A stretch of 64,000 nucleotides of DNA from Marinithermofilum abyssi (GCF_014641195.1 NZ_BMHQ01000006.1:186001-250000); one strand, 5' to 3'. Positions 26,844 through 37,001 are shown, counted from the stretch's first letter. The notes: generated from the letters alone by a model not told the origin. A program made the numbers and translations.

Positions 26844-27506
26844 ATGACTGCTGCAGGGCTTGGTCTCTCTTTTTTTCTTGGTTGCGGGGCTGGCTGGTGG
26901 GTACCTGCCTTGGGACGTTGGGCATTAAAAGGAATTCCCTTGAATGAAAGGATCGATAGATTTCGAGGGGTTCCTCTGCCACGATGGGGATGGTGCGTTG
27001 GCTTAGGAATATCCTGGGTGCTGACTGGATGGGAGACGGGCAGCATAGGGGAACTGCTGCTGGGTTGGTCCTTGACGCTGTTTCTGGCGGTGGCTGTTTG
27101 GACGGACTTGGGTACCGGGTTGATTCCCAATCGATGGGTTGTTATGGGGGCCTTGTTTTTTTTTCTCGGCAGAGCCATCATTTCATGGGATGAATTCCCT
27201 ATCTATCTGTATGGTGCGGCCAGTGCTGCTGTTCTTTTGGGGTTGGTCGCGTGGTTAACCGGTGGAATGGGCGGCGGAGATGTGAAGTTGGCGGGAGCGG
27301 CCGGGCTGGTACTGGGCATCGGTCCCGTGCTGACGGGGATTGCGCTGGCCATTTGTATCGGAGGGGTATGGTCCTCATGGCTGTTGCTGAGCCGCGGGAT
27401 CCGACTGAAGACGGCGATCCCCTTTGGGCCGCACCTTGCAGCAGGATTCCTAGTCTCTTTTGTATGGGGGGAGGAATTGCTTCGCTGGTATCTCTCATTT
27501 TTGTGA
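26844..27506 (+). CDS. Prepilin peptidase (A24 family), short form
   Basis: A 220-aa membrane peptidase that would cleave type IV prepilin-like leader peptides, for example of competence pseudopilins. The ATG at 26844 follows TTGGAGGT. Both catalytic aspartates appear: VWTDLGTGLIPN near residue 94, and GGMGGGDVKLAGAAG. The usual N-terminal Cys-rich zinc and methylase region is missing, so it is the short form. In B. subtilis comC follows folC; here the equivalent lies about 18 kb downstream beyond the island. No other pilin genes are nearby. Confidence 0.82.
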   Translation: MTAAGLGLSFFLGCGAGWWVPALGRWALKGIPLNERIDRFRGVPLPRWGWCVGLGISWVLTGWETGSIGELLLGWSLTLFLAVAVWTDLGTGLIPNRWVVMGALFFFLGRAIISWDEFPIYLYGAASAAVLLGLVAWLTGGMGGGDVKLAGAAGLVLGIGPVLTGIALAICIGGVWSSWLLLSRGIRLKTAIPFGPHLAAGFLVSFVWGEELLRWYLSFL

Positions 27507-27600
27507 ACTGCTCTCCACTGAAATGGATCATGTGGATGCGTTTTGTCGAGAAAAGGGTGTGACTTTGTCTAAGGGAGAAGTGTAATTATATTGGTATGGA

Positions 27601-27632
27601 CGAACAGGGACTCTCCTTGTTCGTCTTTTTTC
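27601..27632 (+). terminator. Terminator
   Basis: CGAACAGGG pairs with CCTTGTTCG around a short loop and is followed by TCTTTTTT. Confidence 0.82.
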
Positions 27633-27713
27633 ATCCTCATCCTAAGGTAGATTGTCTGCCGCCTTCTGTAGATGTTTGCAGGGTTGTCAACCATAAAAAT
27701 TTTCCAAATTTCA

Positions 27714-27722
27714 TGGTATAAT
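27714..27722 (+). promoter_or_regulatory. Extended -10 promoter of the hsdR remnant
   Basis: TGGTATAAT forms an extended -10. The preceding ACCAT and the overlapping ATGGT are inverted repeats that could be an operator. No clear -35 was seen. Confidence 0.45.
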
Positions 27723-27767
27723 AAGCATTAGACTATTTAGAATTGCAATGGGGAGCGGAGAGCGGTT

Positions 27768-29418
27768 ATGATGGAGAGCAATTTTTCTTTTCTTCAAAAA
27801 CGATGGCCTCTTCTTGCCCACTTGGGAAAAAGGGCGGAAGAGAATTTGCACCCAGATCCCAACGGTACGCTCGTGAAATTGAGAATGTTTGGGGAAAGTA
27901 TGGCCCGAATTATTTACGCGGAAGAAAAGCTGGAAAAGCCCGAGCCTAGTGATCAATATGAGAGGCTGAAGAGTCTCCGTTATAGAGGAGAGTTACCCCA
28001 AGAGGTTATAGGCATGTTTCATTCTCTCCGCAAAAAGGGGAACAAGGCGGTCCATGATTTCGTCGGAACCTTTGAAGAAGCCGCTGCCCAATTGAAGATC
28101 GCTTATAAATTGGGCGTTTGGTTTATGCAAACGTATGGGGATTGGGAGTTTGAACCTGTCGGATATCAGGAGCCTGAGCCGGTGCCCCAACCGGACGAAA
28201 TTCGTCGGGAGTTGGAGAAAAAGTTTCAGCGAGAACAGGAGAAACTGGAGAGAAAATGGGAAGATGAATTGGAACGCATCCGGGAAGAGTATCGAACGCA
28301 ACATTATATCCTGGAACGGCGCAGGCAGGCTCGGTCGGCGGCAAATTCGTTGGACCTGACTGAGGAGGAGACGCGTCGCATCATCGACAGCCAATTGAAA
28401 CAAGCCGGATGGGAGGCGGACAGTCGCCATCTTCGTTTTGCCTCTGGTGCACGGCCCGAAAAAGGGAAGAACCTTGCCATCGCCGAGTGGCCCACTGCCC
28501 ATGGATCGGCAGATTACGCCCTTTTTGCCGGTTTGAAGCTGGTCGGTCTGGTAGAAGCGAAAAAGATGAGCAAAGACATCCCCTCCGACCTGGAGCACGA
28601 AGAAGTATGCCCGTTCTATCGAGCCCAAATCCTCGGAGGAGATCACCGGCCCTTGGGGGGATTACCGGGTACCCTTCGTGTTTGCCACCAATGGCCGGGA
28701 TTATTTCAAACAGACCGAAGAGAAGTCCGGTATTTGGTACCAGGACCTGCGCCGTCGGAGCAATCGGGCGCGTGCCTTGCCCGCTTGGTTTTCTCCGGAA
28801 GACCTGCTGGAGAAGTTGGAGCAGGACGAAGAACAAGCGCAATCCCGGTTGGCAGATGAACCCTTGAGTTACTTGGATCTGCGCCCTTATCAATATGAAG
28901 CGATCCAAGCCGTGGAAAAGGGCATCCGGGAAGGGAGACGCGAGCTTCTTTTGGCGATGGCCACCGGGACCGGAAAAACCCGGACGGCCATTGGATTGGT
29001 GTATCGCCTGATCAAGACGAAAACCTTCCGTCGCATCCTCTTTCTCGTCGACCGCAAAGCTCTGGGAGAGCAGGCAGAGAATGCCTTTGCCGAATCGCCG
29101 TTGGAGAATTTCCGTTCCTTTACACAAATCTTTGAGTTGCAAGGGTTAAAAGAAAAAGAACCCAACCCGGAAACCAAGGTACATATCCAGACGGTGCAAG
29201 GGATGATTCACCGTCTGTTTAAAGATCCGGATCATAAGCGGGTTCCTTCCGTCGGGCTTTATGACTGTATTATCGTCGATGAAGCCCACCGCGGTTATAA
29301 GCTGGACAAGGAGATGAGCGAGACGGAGATCCATTTCCGCGATCAACAGGACTACATCAGCCAATACCGTCGAGTGTTGCCCATGCATGGAGACGAGAAG
29401 GCATTATATATTTTATGA
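27768..29418 (+). pseudogene. Truncated, frameshifted type I restriction enzyme R subunit (HsdR)
   Basis: The first part (MMESNFSFLQKRWPLLAHLG) carries a DUF4145-like N-domain, a coiled coil (residues 145-185) and the HsdR endonuclease region. In another frame it continues as STKKYARSIEPKSSEEITG, then YDCIIVDEAHRGYKL and AMATGTGKTRTAIGL (helicase motif I). A single-base shift near 28596 links the parts. It stops after the DEAH box and IHFRDQQDYISQY, so helicase motifs III-VI and the C-terminus are lost. No HsdM or HsdS gene is nearby. Confidence 0.85.
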
Positions 29419-30109
29419 AATCCGATTTGCTTCCGGTGGATTGGGGTGGGGGAAAGGATAATGGAAGAAATCGAGAGATGGCTGATGTTTAGCTACTGGG
29501 GTTCCTATTTGAAGAAGGATTATATACAAGTTGGATTGGATGTAACTGAAATACTCATGTAACACTGGGGTCAGGTTGAATGGTTGAGGGGAGTTGCATG
29601 ATGAAGGGTTAAAAGATACGGACTCTATTAAAAAGATTAGAGAAGAAGTATTGAATTACGCCAAATCCACTCTTAAGTTCATTCGGACCGAATTTGGGTT
29701 TGGGTAGAAACGGTTCAATAACAGCCCATTCTCGTACAATACTCCTATTATATTCTTGGTATTTTATGTGTTTGATATAGCTTTTAACCAATTTGCGCAA
29801 GAAGTCCTCCACTTCTAAAAGTGACTGATAAGTATTTCGGAATTGGATAGTAATAATCATTCAGTATTCTTGATGTATTACCATCTTATCCTTGTAATCA
29901 AGTACAGGCGTAAAGTTCTGGAAGATTCTATTTCGAGTCGGGCAAAAGGGATATTTGAGTAATTGTTTGCTCAAGAAGGAGTTTCCACATATATAAAAAA
30001 GTTATGGAAAGAGTATTTTTGGTCAAGGAGTTTCTGTTTGTTGACAAGCACCGATCGAAGTTGTGAAGAGATATATGGAATCACAGAGTAGAAAGTGGGG
30101 TGAAAAGGC
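29419..30109. other. AT-rich decayed region between hsdR and tnpB
   Basis: AT-rich and unlike its neighbours. Two weak open frames exist: 29461-29562 plus (MEEIERWLMFSYWGSYLKKD start, with GGGGGAAAGG upstream) and 29609-29860 minus (MIITIQFRNTYQSLLEVEDF start, without a ribosome binding site). Neither is recognised. The region probably marks where foreign DNA cut off hsdR. The last 100 bases precede TnpB and may include the left end of its element. Confidence 0.4.
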
Positions 30110-31288
30110 ATGATTCGTGCTAAAAGAGTCTCTTTTCAGGCATCCAAAAAAGATTTAGATCGTTTATTCACTTGCAATCGTGAATCAGCTCTTGTTTGGA
30201 ACGAGTGTTTACAATTATCCAAACAGTATTATATGGATCACAAGAAATGGATTTCTAAATCGGAGTTGCAAAAAGCAACCAAGGGGCGATTCAACTTACA
30301 TAGCCAATCGATTCAAGCTGTTTGTCACAAATATCTGTTTGCCAGAGATTCTGCCTATCAAGCGATTCAAAAAGGGATCAAAACGGTTTTCTATCCATAC
30401 AAGAATAAGAAGCACTATAACACCAAATGGGCAAAAGATGGATTCAGAATTTTTCCTAATGGAAAAATTGAATTATCCATGGGAATTCATGAGGGGAAAC
30501 GCCAGAAGCCGATTGTCCTTCACACATCTGATCTGCCGGAGGGACAAATCAAAGAAATCGAGCTTTGTTATGATCAAAGGTTGTACCTGACTGTTTCATT
30601 TGAAGATGGGGTAGAAAATCAGACCTATACATCCCAACAAGTAGCTGGAGTAGACTTAGGTGAAATTCATACCCTTTCTTCCTTCTGTGAAAATGGGGAA
30701 GCTCTGATCGTAACAGGTCGCAAAATGCGTTCGATCCATCGCCTTCGCAATAAAAAATTGGCTGAAATAGGGCGCTTACAATCTAAATGTAAGAAAGGTT
30801 CCCGCCAGTGGGAGAAGTATCAGAGGGCGAAGCGATATATCCTTTCTAAATCAGAGAAGCAACTCCGAGATGCCTTGCACAAGACGACTAAACAGTTTGT
30901 GGATTGGTGTGTCAAACAGTCTATCTCTGATGTTTATATGGGTAACCCCGAAGGGGTACAACGAAATACCAGAAAGAAAAAGAAGGCGAACCGCAAGCAA
31001 GCTGGGCGTCTATCCAACTGGTCATTCGGAAGGGCCAAAAGGTATCTGAAATATAAGTTAACTCAAAAAGGAATCGAGCTTCATGAAGTAGATGAAGCAT
31101 ACACAAGTCAGACATGTCCTGTCTGCCAGAAGAGAAGGAAAGTCTCTTCTAGAAATTACTACTGTAGCTGTGGATATCAAGAACATCGAGACATCCATGG
31201 AGCTAGAAATATTCTATCTAAGTCGCTCTTTGGAAAAATTACTTATATGGATGTTCCCACAAAACAAACGTATCTACGGATCGCTTAG
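30110..31288 (+). CDS. tnpB: TnpB (IS200/IS605-type OrfB) RNA-guided nuclease
   Basis: A full-length 392-aa protein. The RuvC-like triad is intact: D182 in GVDLGEIH, E281 in GNPEGV, and D361 in EHRDIHGARNIL. The zinc ribbon CPVC and CSC lies between. An N-terminal OrfB helix-turn-helix region is present. TnpB proteins are guided by an omega RNA made from the right end of the element, and cut DNA beside a target-adjacent motif. AGTGGGGTG precedes the start. No TnpA is in the window, so it is a solo tnpB, possibly mobilised in trans. Confidence 0.95.
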   Translation: MIRAKRVSFQASKKDLDRLFTCNRESALVWNECLQLSKQYYMDHKKWISKSELQKATKGRFNLHSQSIQAVCHKYLFARDSAYQAIQKGIKTVFYPYKNKKHYNTKWAKDGFRIFPNGKIELSMGIHEGKRQKPIVLHTSDLPEGQIKEIELCYDQRLYLTVSFEDGVENQTYTSQQVAGVDLGEIHTLSSFCENGEALIVTGRKMRSIHRLRNKKLAEIGRLQSKCKKGSRQWEKYQRAKRYILSKSEKQLRDALHKTTKQFVDWCVKQSISDVYMGNPEGVQRNTRKKKKANRKQAGRLSNWSFGRAKRYLKYKLTQKGIELHEVDEAYTSQTCPVCQKRRKVSSRNYYCSCGYQEHRDIHGARNILSKSLFGKITYMDVPTKQTYLRIA

Positions 31289-31468
31289 GCGAAAAGTAGT
31301 AGATGGGTTGTTCCGCCCCTTGTACCATAGGTACATGTTGCTTACTTAGGGATGAAGATGACTTCCGATCTAGTAGATCGAGTCATGAAGGTAAACCCTT
31401 ATTGACGCTGAAGAGTCTTTATTCTTTTGGTAAGAAACTCCCATCTCTACAGGTGGGAGAGGTTCATT
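31250..31468 (+). ncRNA. Candidate omega RNA scaffold at the tnpB right end
   Basis: The non-coding 3' part of tnpB and the downstream 180 bases hold paired segments: TGTACC-ATAGGTACA near 31321, GATCTAGTAGATC near 31368, and the end hairpin (CTCCCATC/GGTGGGAG). This layout fits omega RNAs, which end at the right-end hairpin, with the guide taken from the flanking DNA just beyond (about 31469 onward). Assignment is by position and family knowledge. Confidence 0.55.
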
Positions 31469-31564
31469 AGATGAAAGAATTCGACTCTCTTTGGTTCTAT
31501 CTCAATCTAGCAGGACATACAGTGATAGTAAAAGAAACGCCTGAACCAAGGAGACGATGGATCG

Positions 31565-32680
31565 ATGGAACAGCCTCGTATTACCGTTCAGTCCAAAGGA
31601 AAAGCCGTCCAAAAGGAAATCACTGCCGGTACCCGTACACCTGTCTCATCGGCTAAGCATCGGCCCATTCAGCAGGATTCTTCCCGTGTACCGGTCAACC
31701 AAACGAAATCTCCCGAGCAAAAAAAGGATCTGTCCGCCGAAAAAGGCCGTATCTCTTTTGCTTCTCTTTCCATTCCCTGGAAGGATCAGGAGAAGTGGGG
31801 CGAAGGAATCGAGTGGGGCAGTCCGCATTCCAACCACCCCTGGGGCAAAAAGGATCGCCAACCCTTGCGGAATCTGCTGATTTCCGTGGGTGCCGCTGTG
31901 CTCTTGGGGACACTGATGGGAATTGTCGTCTTATCCCTCTTTTTCTCCGGAGAGCCCGCTTCTTCCCGGTCGATTGACTCCCATTTAAAAACGTTCCCTG
32001 GCCAAATGGAGAAATCCGGAGAGAATCAACCGCAGGGAAATGCCGCTGATACCGTGCGCCTTCCTGCATTAAAAGCAGTGCTGATTCAAGGGGGGATCTA
32101 TAAGGAAGAGGCTGGAGCACAGCAAGCGCTCCGTCAACTGCGGGCGAAAGGGTTGGCCGCGATCCTGACGGATGACTCCCCCTATCGAATCTATCTGGGT
32201 ACGGGCATCAACCGGGATGATGCCTTGCAATTATCCAATGTCATCGGAGAACAGGAAGACAGAATTTACCTGAAGGAAGTAGCGGTTGGAGAACAGGGGA
32301 TACCGGTTAAAGGAAACGAAGTAAAAAAGAATATGAGAGCGGTCACTCCTTTTTTGAAAAAGGGACATGAATTGTTTCAAAGTATGGCGCAGCAAACAGC
32401 CAAAGCTTTGGGTGCCTCCACCAAACCGGCCGCTTTAACGGAGTGGGATCAAGTAGAAGGCTCCTATAATCAAATGATGAAGGAACGCGAACAAGCGGAA
32501 GCACGTGTGCCCGACGCCGCCAAACCTGCTTTTCGTCAGATGGTGCAGGCGTTGGACCAAGCGTTCCAAACAGGAAAAAGCGGCCAGAGCCGTACAGACG
32601 CCGCTTTGTTATGGCAAATTCAGGAAGGTTTAGTGCGTTATACATTAGCCTACGAAAAATTTGTGGACACCTTGCAATAG
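31565..32680 (+). CDS. SpoIIB-like SPOR-domain membrane protein
   Basis: A 371-aa protein with a cytoplasmic, Pro/Lys-rich N-terminus (residues 1-100), a single span (LLISVGAAVLLGTLMGIVVL), and a C-terminal SPOR domain (VLIQGGIYKEEAGAQQALRQ, then YRIYLGTGINRDDALQLSN). SPOR domains bind denuded glycan at the division septum. In B. subtilis SpoIIB, before maf, has the same architecture and acts at the engulfing septum. The ATG at 31565 has AAGGAGAC 11 bases upstream, a long spacing. Confidence 0.8.
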   Translation: MEQPRITVQSKGKAVQKEITAGTRTPVSSAKHRPIQQDSSRVPVNQTKSPEQKKDLSAEKGRISFASLSIPWKDQEKWGEGIEWGSPHSNHPWGKKDRQPLRNLLISVGAAVLLGTLMGIVVLSLFFSGEPASSRSIDSHLKTFPGQMEKSGENQPQGNAADTVRLPALKAVLIQGGIYKEEAGAQQALRQLRAKGLAAILTDDSPYRIYLGTGINRDDALQLSNVIGEQEDRIYLKEVAVGEQGIPVKGNEVKKNMRAVTPFLKKGHELFQSMAQQTAKALGASTKPAALTEWDQVEGSYNQMMKEREQAEARVPDAAKPAFRQMVQALDQAFQTGKSGQSRTDAALLWQIQEGLVRYTLAYEKFVDTLQ

Positions 32681-32957
32681 CGATGGATTGTTTCTTGTTC
32701 ACAGGGTTTGATTTTGCTAAACTTAAGTTATATCAAGTGTTTGATATGTTTCCCCCGGTTGGGTCCCACTGATTCAAACGGGGATTGTTTTTGGAAACCG
32801 TTTGGCTTGGAAAATTGGATTGGAGAAGGACTCTATCATGGAATGCGGACCTCCTTTCCACCATTTGTACCAGGATTTGAATGGTATTGTACACTTCGTA
32901 TAAAATAAGGAAACTATTTACACCAGAGATTGTAGCAGAGACAAGGAGGTCTGACCC
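32681..32957. other. Intergenic region with promoter of maf
   Basis: No gene is recognised. A weak terminator-like stem (CCCCGGTT/AACGGGG with TTTTT) lies at 32753-32796. TTTGAA at 32876 and TATAAA at 32899, 17 bases apart, form the likely maf promoter. Confidence 0.5.
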
Positions 32958-33575
32958 ATGCAACCGGAACTTGTACTTGCCTCCGGTTCCCCGCGGCGGC
33001 GGGAGTTATTGGGTTTTTTCGGAGTTCCTTTTTCGGTGCATCCCAGCGATGTATCGGAAGAAGTTCCGGGAAACCCTACTCCCGGCGAGCTGGTGGAAAT
33101 ACTGGCTGCAAAAAAAGCGCTGGCTGTCGCTCATACGCGTACCAGCGCATTGGTCATTGGTTCAGATACCATCGTGGCTTTGAACGGGGAGATTCTCGGA
33201 AAGCCGGTGGATGAGGCAGATGCTGTCCGTACGCTGGAGCGTATGCAGGGACAAGCCCATCAAGTGTATTCGGGAATCGCATTGGTCGAAGTGAGTGATG
33301 GGCATGTTACTCGACGGCTGATCGACCACCGAGTTACCCGGGTCCATATGCGCAACATGACCCGTGGGGAAATCGAGTGGTACATACGGACCGGTGAACC
33401 GATGGACAAAGCGGGTGCCTACGGGTTGCAAGGCATCGGTTCCATATGGGTGGAACGGGTGGAAGGCTGTTATACCAATGTGGTAGGTATGTCTCTTCCG
33501 CTCCTTCAAGATATGTTAAAGCGATTTGATTATCCCGTTTTTCAGCAAAAAGGCTCGCCCGAAGATAAGGAATAA
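32958..33575 (+). CDS. maf: Maf-family nucleotide pyrophosphatase
   Basis: A 205-aa Maf/HAM1-superfamily protein that hydrolyses dTTP, UTP and modified nucleotides. The signature LVLASGSPRRRELLGFFGV is at residues 5-23. VIGSDTIVALNGEILGKP and DKAGAYGLQGIG near residue 147 are the family motifs. ACAAGGAGG precedes the ATG. It lies before radC and mreB, as in B. subtilis. Confidence 0.95.
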   Translation: MQPELVLASGSPRRRELLGFFGVPFSVHPSDVSEEVPGNPTPGELVEILAAKKALAVAHTRTSALVIGSDTIVALNGEILGKPVDEADAVRTLERMQGQAHQVYSGIALVEVSDGHVTRRLIDHRVTRVHMRNMTRGEIEWYIRTGEPMDKAGAYGLQGIGSIWVERVEGCYTNVVGMSLPLLQDMLKRFDYPVFQQKGSPEDKE

Positions 33576-33634
33576 CCTCAGGAACCTTCATCTGCGCCGC
33601 TTCCCTTATCGGCGGGAGGGGCGGGGAGGATGAC

Positions 33635-34315
33635 ATGAAGGATCAGTTAATGATTCGGGACGTGCCGGAAGAAGAACGTCCAAGGGAGCGGTTGACCCAA
33701 CTAGGAGCTGAGCATTTGTCCAACGCTGAGTTGATAGCGATCTTGCTTCGGACGGGAACTGCATCGGAATCGGTAATGGGGCTTGCGTCGCGCCTTCTTT
33801 CCCAAACGGGCGGATTAAAAGGGCTGACTCATGCCGGATTGGAAGACTTGGTGAAAATCCGCGGAGTGGGTCCTGCCAAAGCAGTACAGGTCTTAGCGGG
33901 GATGGAGCTGGGACGGCGTATTGCCCGCGCGATTCCCGAAGAGCGAAAAGCGATTCGCTCTCCTTTGGATGCGGCAGAATGGGTTATGGAAGAAATGCGG
34001 TATTTGACCCAGGAGCATTTTGTTTGTCTGTTTCTGAACACCAAAAATCGGGTTATAGATAAACAGTGCATTTATGTCGGCGGTTTGAACTCCTCTGTGG
34101 TACACCCGCGCGAAATCTTTCGAGAAGCGATCCGGCGCAGTTCCGCGGGGATTATCTGCGTACACAATCACCCCAGCGGCGATCCCACCCCCAGTCGGGA
34201 AGACATCCGTGTAACGCAAAGGCTGTATGAAGCCGGGCGCATTGTGGGTGTCGAGCTTCTCGACCATATCATTGTCGGTGATGATTGTTTTGTCAGTTTG
34301 AAGGAAAAAGGGTAG
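33635..34315 (+). CDS. radC: RadC-family JAMM protein
   Basis: A 226-aa protein with an N-terminal HhH domain (LVKIRGVGPAKAVQVLAG) and a JAB1/MPN-type metal motif (VHNHPSGDPTPSREDIRVTQ) at about residues 174-191. It was named for radiation sensitivity but its function is not known. AGGATGACATG shows a good ribosome binding site. It lies between maf and mreB, as expected. Confidence 0.94.
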   Translation: MKDQLMIRDVPEEERPRERLTQLGAEHLSNAELIAILLRTGTASESVMGLASRLLSQTGGLKGLTHAGLEDLVKIRGVGPAKAVQVLAGMELGRRIARAIPEERKAIRSPLDAAEWVMEEMRYLTQEHFVCLFLNTKNRVIDKQCIYVGGLNSSVVHPREIFREAIRRSSAGIICVHNHPSGDPTPSREDIRVTQRLYEAGRIVGVELLDHIIVGDDCFVSLKEKG

Positions 34316-34399
34316 ATCCCCGTGCGTCCGTGAGGGCGGGGGTACCGCCTGTCATGGTCGCTGCCTCTACATCATATCAACAGAAGGGCTGAGGACCAC

Positions 34400-35488
34400 A
34401 TGCGATTTTGGGGAAATAACGAAAACGAGGGAATTTTTAATAAGTTCGGCGGCTTTACCCGGGATATGGGCATCGATCTCGGAACAGCCAATACCCTGGT
34501 ATATGTGAAAGGGCAAGGAATCGTGGTACGGGAGCCTTCCGTGGTCGCGATGGAAACCGGAACGGAAGAGATCAAAGCGGTGGGCAATGAAGCAAAACGG
34601 ATGATCGGGCGTACACCCGGTAACATTGTGGCGATCCGCCCAATGAAAGACGGGGTGATCGCCGATTACAACACCACTGCCACGATGATCGAGTATTTTA
34701 TCAAACAAGCCCAGCAACAACGGATGTATATCCCGCGCCGACCCAATGTGATGGTGTGCGTACCCTCTGGCGTCACCGCAGTGGAAAAGCGGGCCGTGGA
34801 AGAAGCAACCCGGCAAGCCGGGGCCAAAGAAGCGTTCACCATTGAGGAGCCTTTTGCCGCGGCGATCGGGGCCGGGCTCCCGGTATGGGAGCCTACCGGC
34901 AGCATGGTGGTGGATATCGGCGGGGGGACTACGGAGGTTGCCGTTATTTCTCTCGGCGGTATCGTAACTGCCAAATCGTTCCGCGTGGCTGGCGACGAAA
35001 TGGATGAGGCCATTATGCAATATATCAAGCGGATGTACAACCTGATGATCGGGGAACGCACTGCGGAAACGTTGAAGCTGGAGATCGGTTCAGCCAAACT
35101 GGATGATGACGACGGCAAATCGATGGAAATCCGGGGGCGGGATTTGATCAGCGGTCTTCCCAAGACGATACAGATCACTTCCCGTGAAATTGCAGAGGCA
35201 TTGTCTGATACGGTCAACTCCATCATCGATTCCGTCAAAATGACGCTGGAGCAAACGCCTCCGGAACTGGCTGCAGATATTATGGATCGGGGAATCGTCT
35301 TGACCGGCGGCGGTGCGTTGCTGCGCAACATGGACGCTCGGTTGAGCGAAGAGACGGAGATGCCGGTAGTGATAGCGGAAAACGCATTGGATTCTGTTGC
35401 TGTGGGTACCGGCAAAGCCTTGGAAAATATCCACCTCTTCACTTCCGGTTCGGGGATTTCCTCTTCCCGTGCCGGACGTCGGCACTAA
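34400..35488 (+). CDS. mreB: Rod shape-determining protein MreB
   Basis: A bacterial actin that organises lateral wall synthesis. Actin-fold phosphate loops are [15 protein letters not shown] near residue 21 and [18 protein letters not shown] near residue 170. The C-terminal segment [15 protein letters not shown] is typical. The product is 362 aa, somewhat longer at both ends than the B. subtilis protein. The first gene of the mreBCD cluster; no clear promoter in the preceding 80 bases. Confidence 0.97.
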   Translation: MRFWGNNENEGIFNKFGGFTRDMGIDLGTANTLVYVKGQGIVVREPSVVAMETGTEEIKAVGNEAKRMIGRTPGNIVAIRPMKDGVIADYNTTATMIEYFIKQAQQQRMYIPRRPNVMVCVPSGVTAVEKRAVEEATRQAGAKEAFTIEEPFAAAIGAGLPVWEPTGSMVVDIGGGTTEVAVISLGGIVTAKSFRVAGDEMDEAIMQYIKRMYNLMIGERTAETLKLEIGSAKLDDDDGKSMEIRGRDLISGLPKTIQITSREIAEALSDTVNSIIDSVKMTLEQTPPELAADIMDRGIVLTGGGALLRNMDARLSEETEMPVVIAENALDSVAVGTGKALENIHLFTSGSGISSSRAGRRH

Positions 35489-35502
35489 GCAGGTGATTTT
35501 TC

Positions 35503-36372
35503 TTGTTGCCTCGTTTGTTTGCTAATCGTCGGTTGTTCATCTTGTTGTTGTCGGTTATTTTATTGCTGGTCACCATGGGCATGACCCGGGGGGACCGGGA
35601 GCAGCTGTCACTTCCTGAGACAGGAGTAAAAAATGCGGCAGCTTGGGTTCAGGGCTTTTTTTCCCGTCCGGTCCAAGCTGCGGCCGGTTGGTTTGACGGA
35701 AGTAGCAATCAGCTGCAAGCACACAATCAACAAAATGTAATACAGCTGAAAGCCCAAGTAGCCAAATTGAAGCAGGAAAATAAGCAACTGAAGAAAACCT
35801 TGGATTACACCAAAGATCAGAAAGTGGACACGATCACCGCACGCGTGGTCGCCCGCAGCCCGGATCTGTGGAACAATCGGGTTGTGATCAATCAAGGGTC
35901 CAAGGACGGCATTCGAAAAGATATGCCCGTCGTTACCTATGAGGGTTTGATCGGACGAGTAAAAGCAGTAACCGGTCATATGGCAGATGTCCAATTGCTG
36001 ACCGACACGGGAAGCGGTCCCGGAATCGCGGCTCATGTTCAGACCGAGGATAAAGAAGTGTTTGGTCTGATCGAAGGGTATGATACGAAAACCAAGCGGT
36101 TGTTAATGAAAAAAATCCCCTCCAATGCAAAGCTGAAGAAGGGCCAATTGGTGGTTACTTCCGGTCTGTCGGATATTTACACCGGTGATCTCCTAATCGG
36201 TACGGTGGACAAAATCACCTCCGGAGAGTTTGGTGTGGATCAGATGGTGTATGTCAAACCGGCGGCCCGTTTTGAACAGCTTCAATATGTTATGGTTGTC
36301 CGTGATCCGGTCAAGCTAAAGCTGAAAGAGCACCGGAAAGAGATCGACAGCCAAGGAAAGGGAGGGGAATAA
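35503..36372 (+). CDS. mreC: Rod shape-determining protein MreC
   Basis: A 289-aa bitopic membrane protein with a TTG start at 35503 and AGGTGA upstream. One span lies near residues 10-27 (LFILLLSVILLLVTMG). A coiled coil follows (residues 77-105, LKAQVAKLKQENKQLKKTLD), then two beta-barrel domains (RVVARSPDLWNNRVVINQGS). MreC is the scaffold between MreB and the PBPs. The gene is close to mreD. Confidence 0.96.
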   Translation: MLPRLFANRRLFILLLSVILLLVTMGMTRGDREQLSLPETGVKNAAAWVQGFFSRPVQAAAGWFDGSSNQLQAHNQQNVIQLKAQVAKLKQENKQLKKTLDYTKDQKVDTITARVVARSPDLWNNRVVINQGSKDGIRKDMPVVTYEGLIGRVKAVTGHMADVQLLTDTGSGPGIAAHVQTEDKEVFGLIEGYDTKTKRLLMKKIPSNAKLKKGQLVVTSGLSDIYTGDLLIGTVDKITSGEFGVDQMVYVKPAARFEQLQYVMVVRDPVKLKLKEHRKEIDSQGKGGE

Positions 36373-36373
36373 G

Positions 36374-36898
36374 ATGCCGCGTTGGATATTGGGTCTGTTT
36401 CTCTCCTTTCTGTTTTTCCTGGAAGGGGCGGCTGCACAAGGGGTGCTCCCTCAAGCGTGGGGGAGCCCTTTGGTGTTCATTCCGCAGTTTGCTGTGAGCG
36501 GCATTATTCTTCTTGCTTTATACAACGGTCGGTATGAAGGTCTGGCCTGGGGATTTGTTTTTGGTTTGCTGTATGACATCGTTTACGGCCAAGTGATCGG
36601 GGTTCATGCTTTTTCCACTGCTGTTGTAGGCTATGTAGCCGGTTCAATCCCCCGTCATATCAAACTGGGACCGTTGGTGGCATTGTTGGTCACCGGCTTG
36701 GGACAAGCGGGCCACTTGTTGTTAACCTATGGATGGTACCGTCTGTTTGGGATTACGCATATGGCGTGGAATGAAGCGGTTTTCTTCCATGTGGCGCCAT
36801 CCGTTCTGTTCAATGCAGCTGCTGCATTTCCGGTATATCTCTTCATGCGTTGGCTTGTGGACCGGACAGAAACCCGTCGAAACCGTTGGTTTCACTAA
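36374..36898 (+). CDS. mreD: Rod shape-determining protein MreD
   Basis: A 174-aa membrane protein with about five spans that acts with MreC in the elongasome. The ATG is one base after the mreC stop; AAGGGAGGGG lies at the mreC end. GLAWGFVFGLLYDIVYGQVIG is the typical MreD loop and span. Confidence 0.9.
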   Translation: MPRWILGLFLSFLFFLEGAAAQGVLPQAWGSPLVFIPQFAVSGIILLALYNGRYEGLAWGFVFGLLYDIVYGQVIGVHAFSTAVVGYVAGSIPRHIKLGPLVALLVTGLGQAGHLLLTYGWYRLFGITHMAWNEAVFFHVAPSVLFNAAAAFPVYLFMRWLVDRTETRRNRWFH

Positions 36899-37001
36899 AG
36901 CGGTGTACCGGGAGGCGATCGCCCGCCACGAACTTGTCTTCGCAGGGAAGGAAAAAACTTGTGTTTGCCGAAATCTTTATCATGAGGCGGGGTGACGCAT
37001 T

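Larger units (their letters stand above)
30110..31468 (+). mobile_element. IS200/IS605-like element with solo tnpB
   Basis: The element includes tnpB and a right end with a short stem (AACTCCCATC-CTACAGGTGGGAG) at about 31428-31458, followed by AGGTTCATT. The left end is not clear; it lies somewhere between about 30000 and 30110. It sits between the broken hsdR and the SpoIIB-like gene. Confidence 0.65.
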
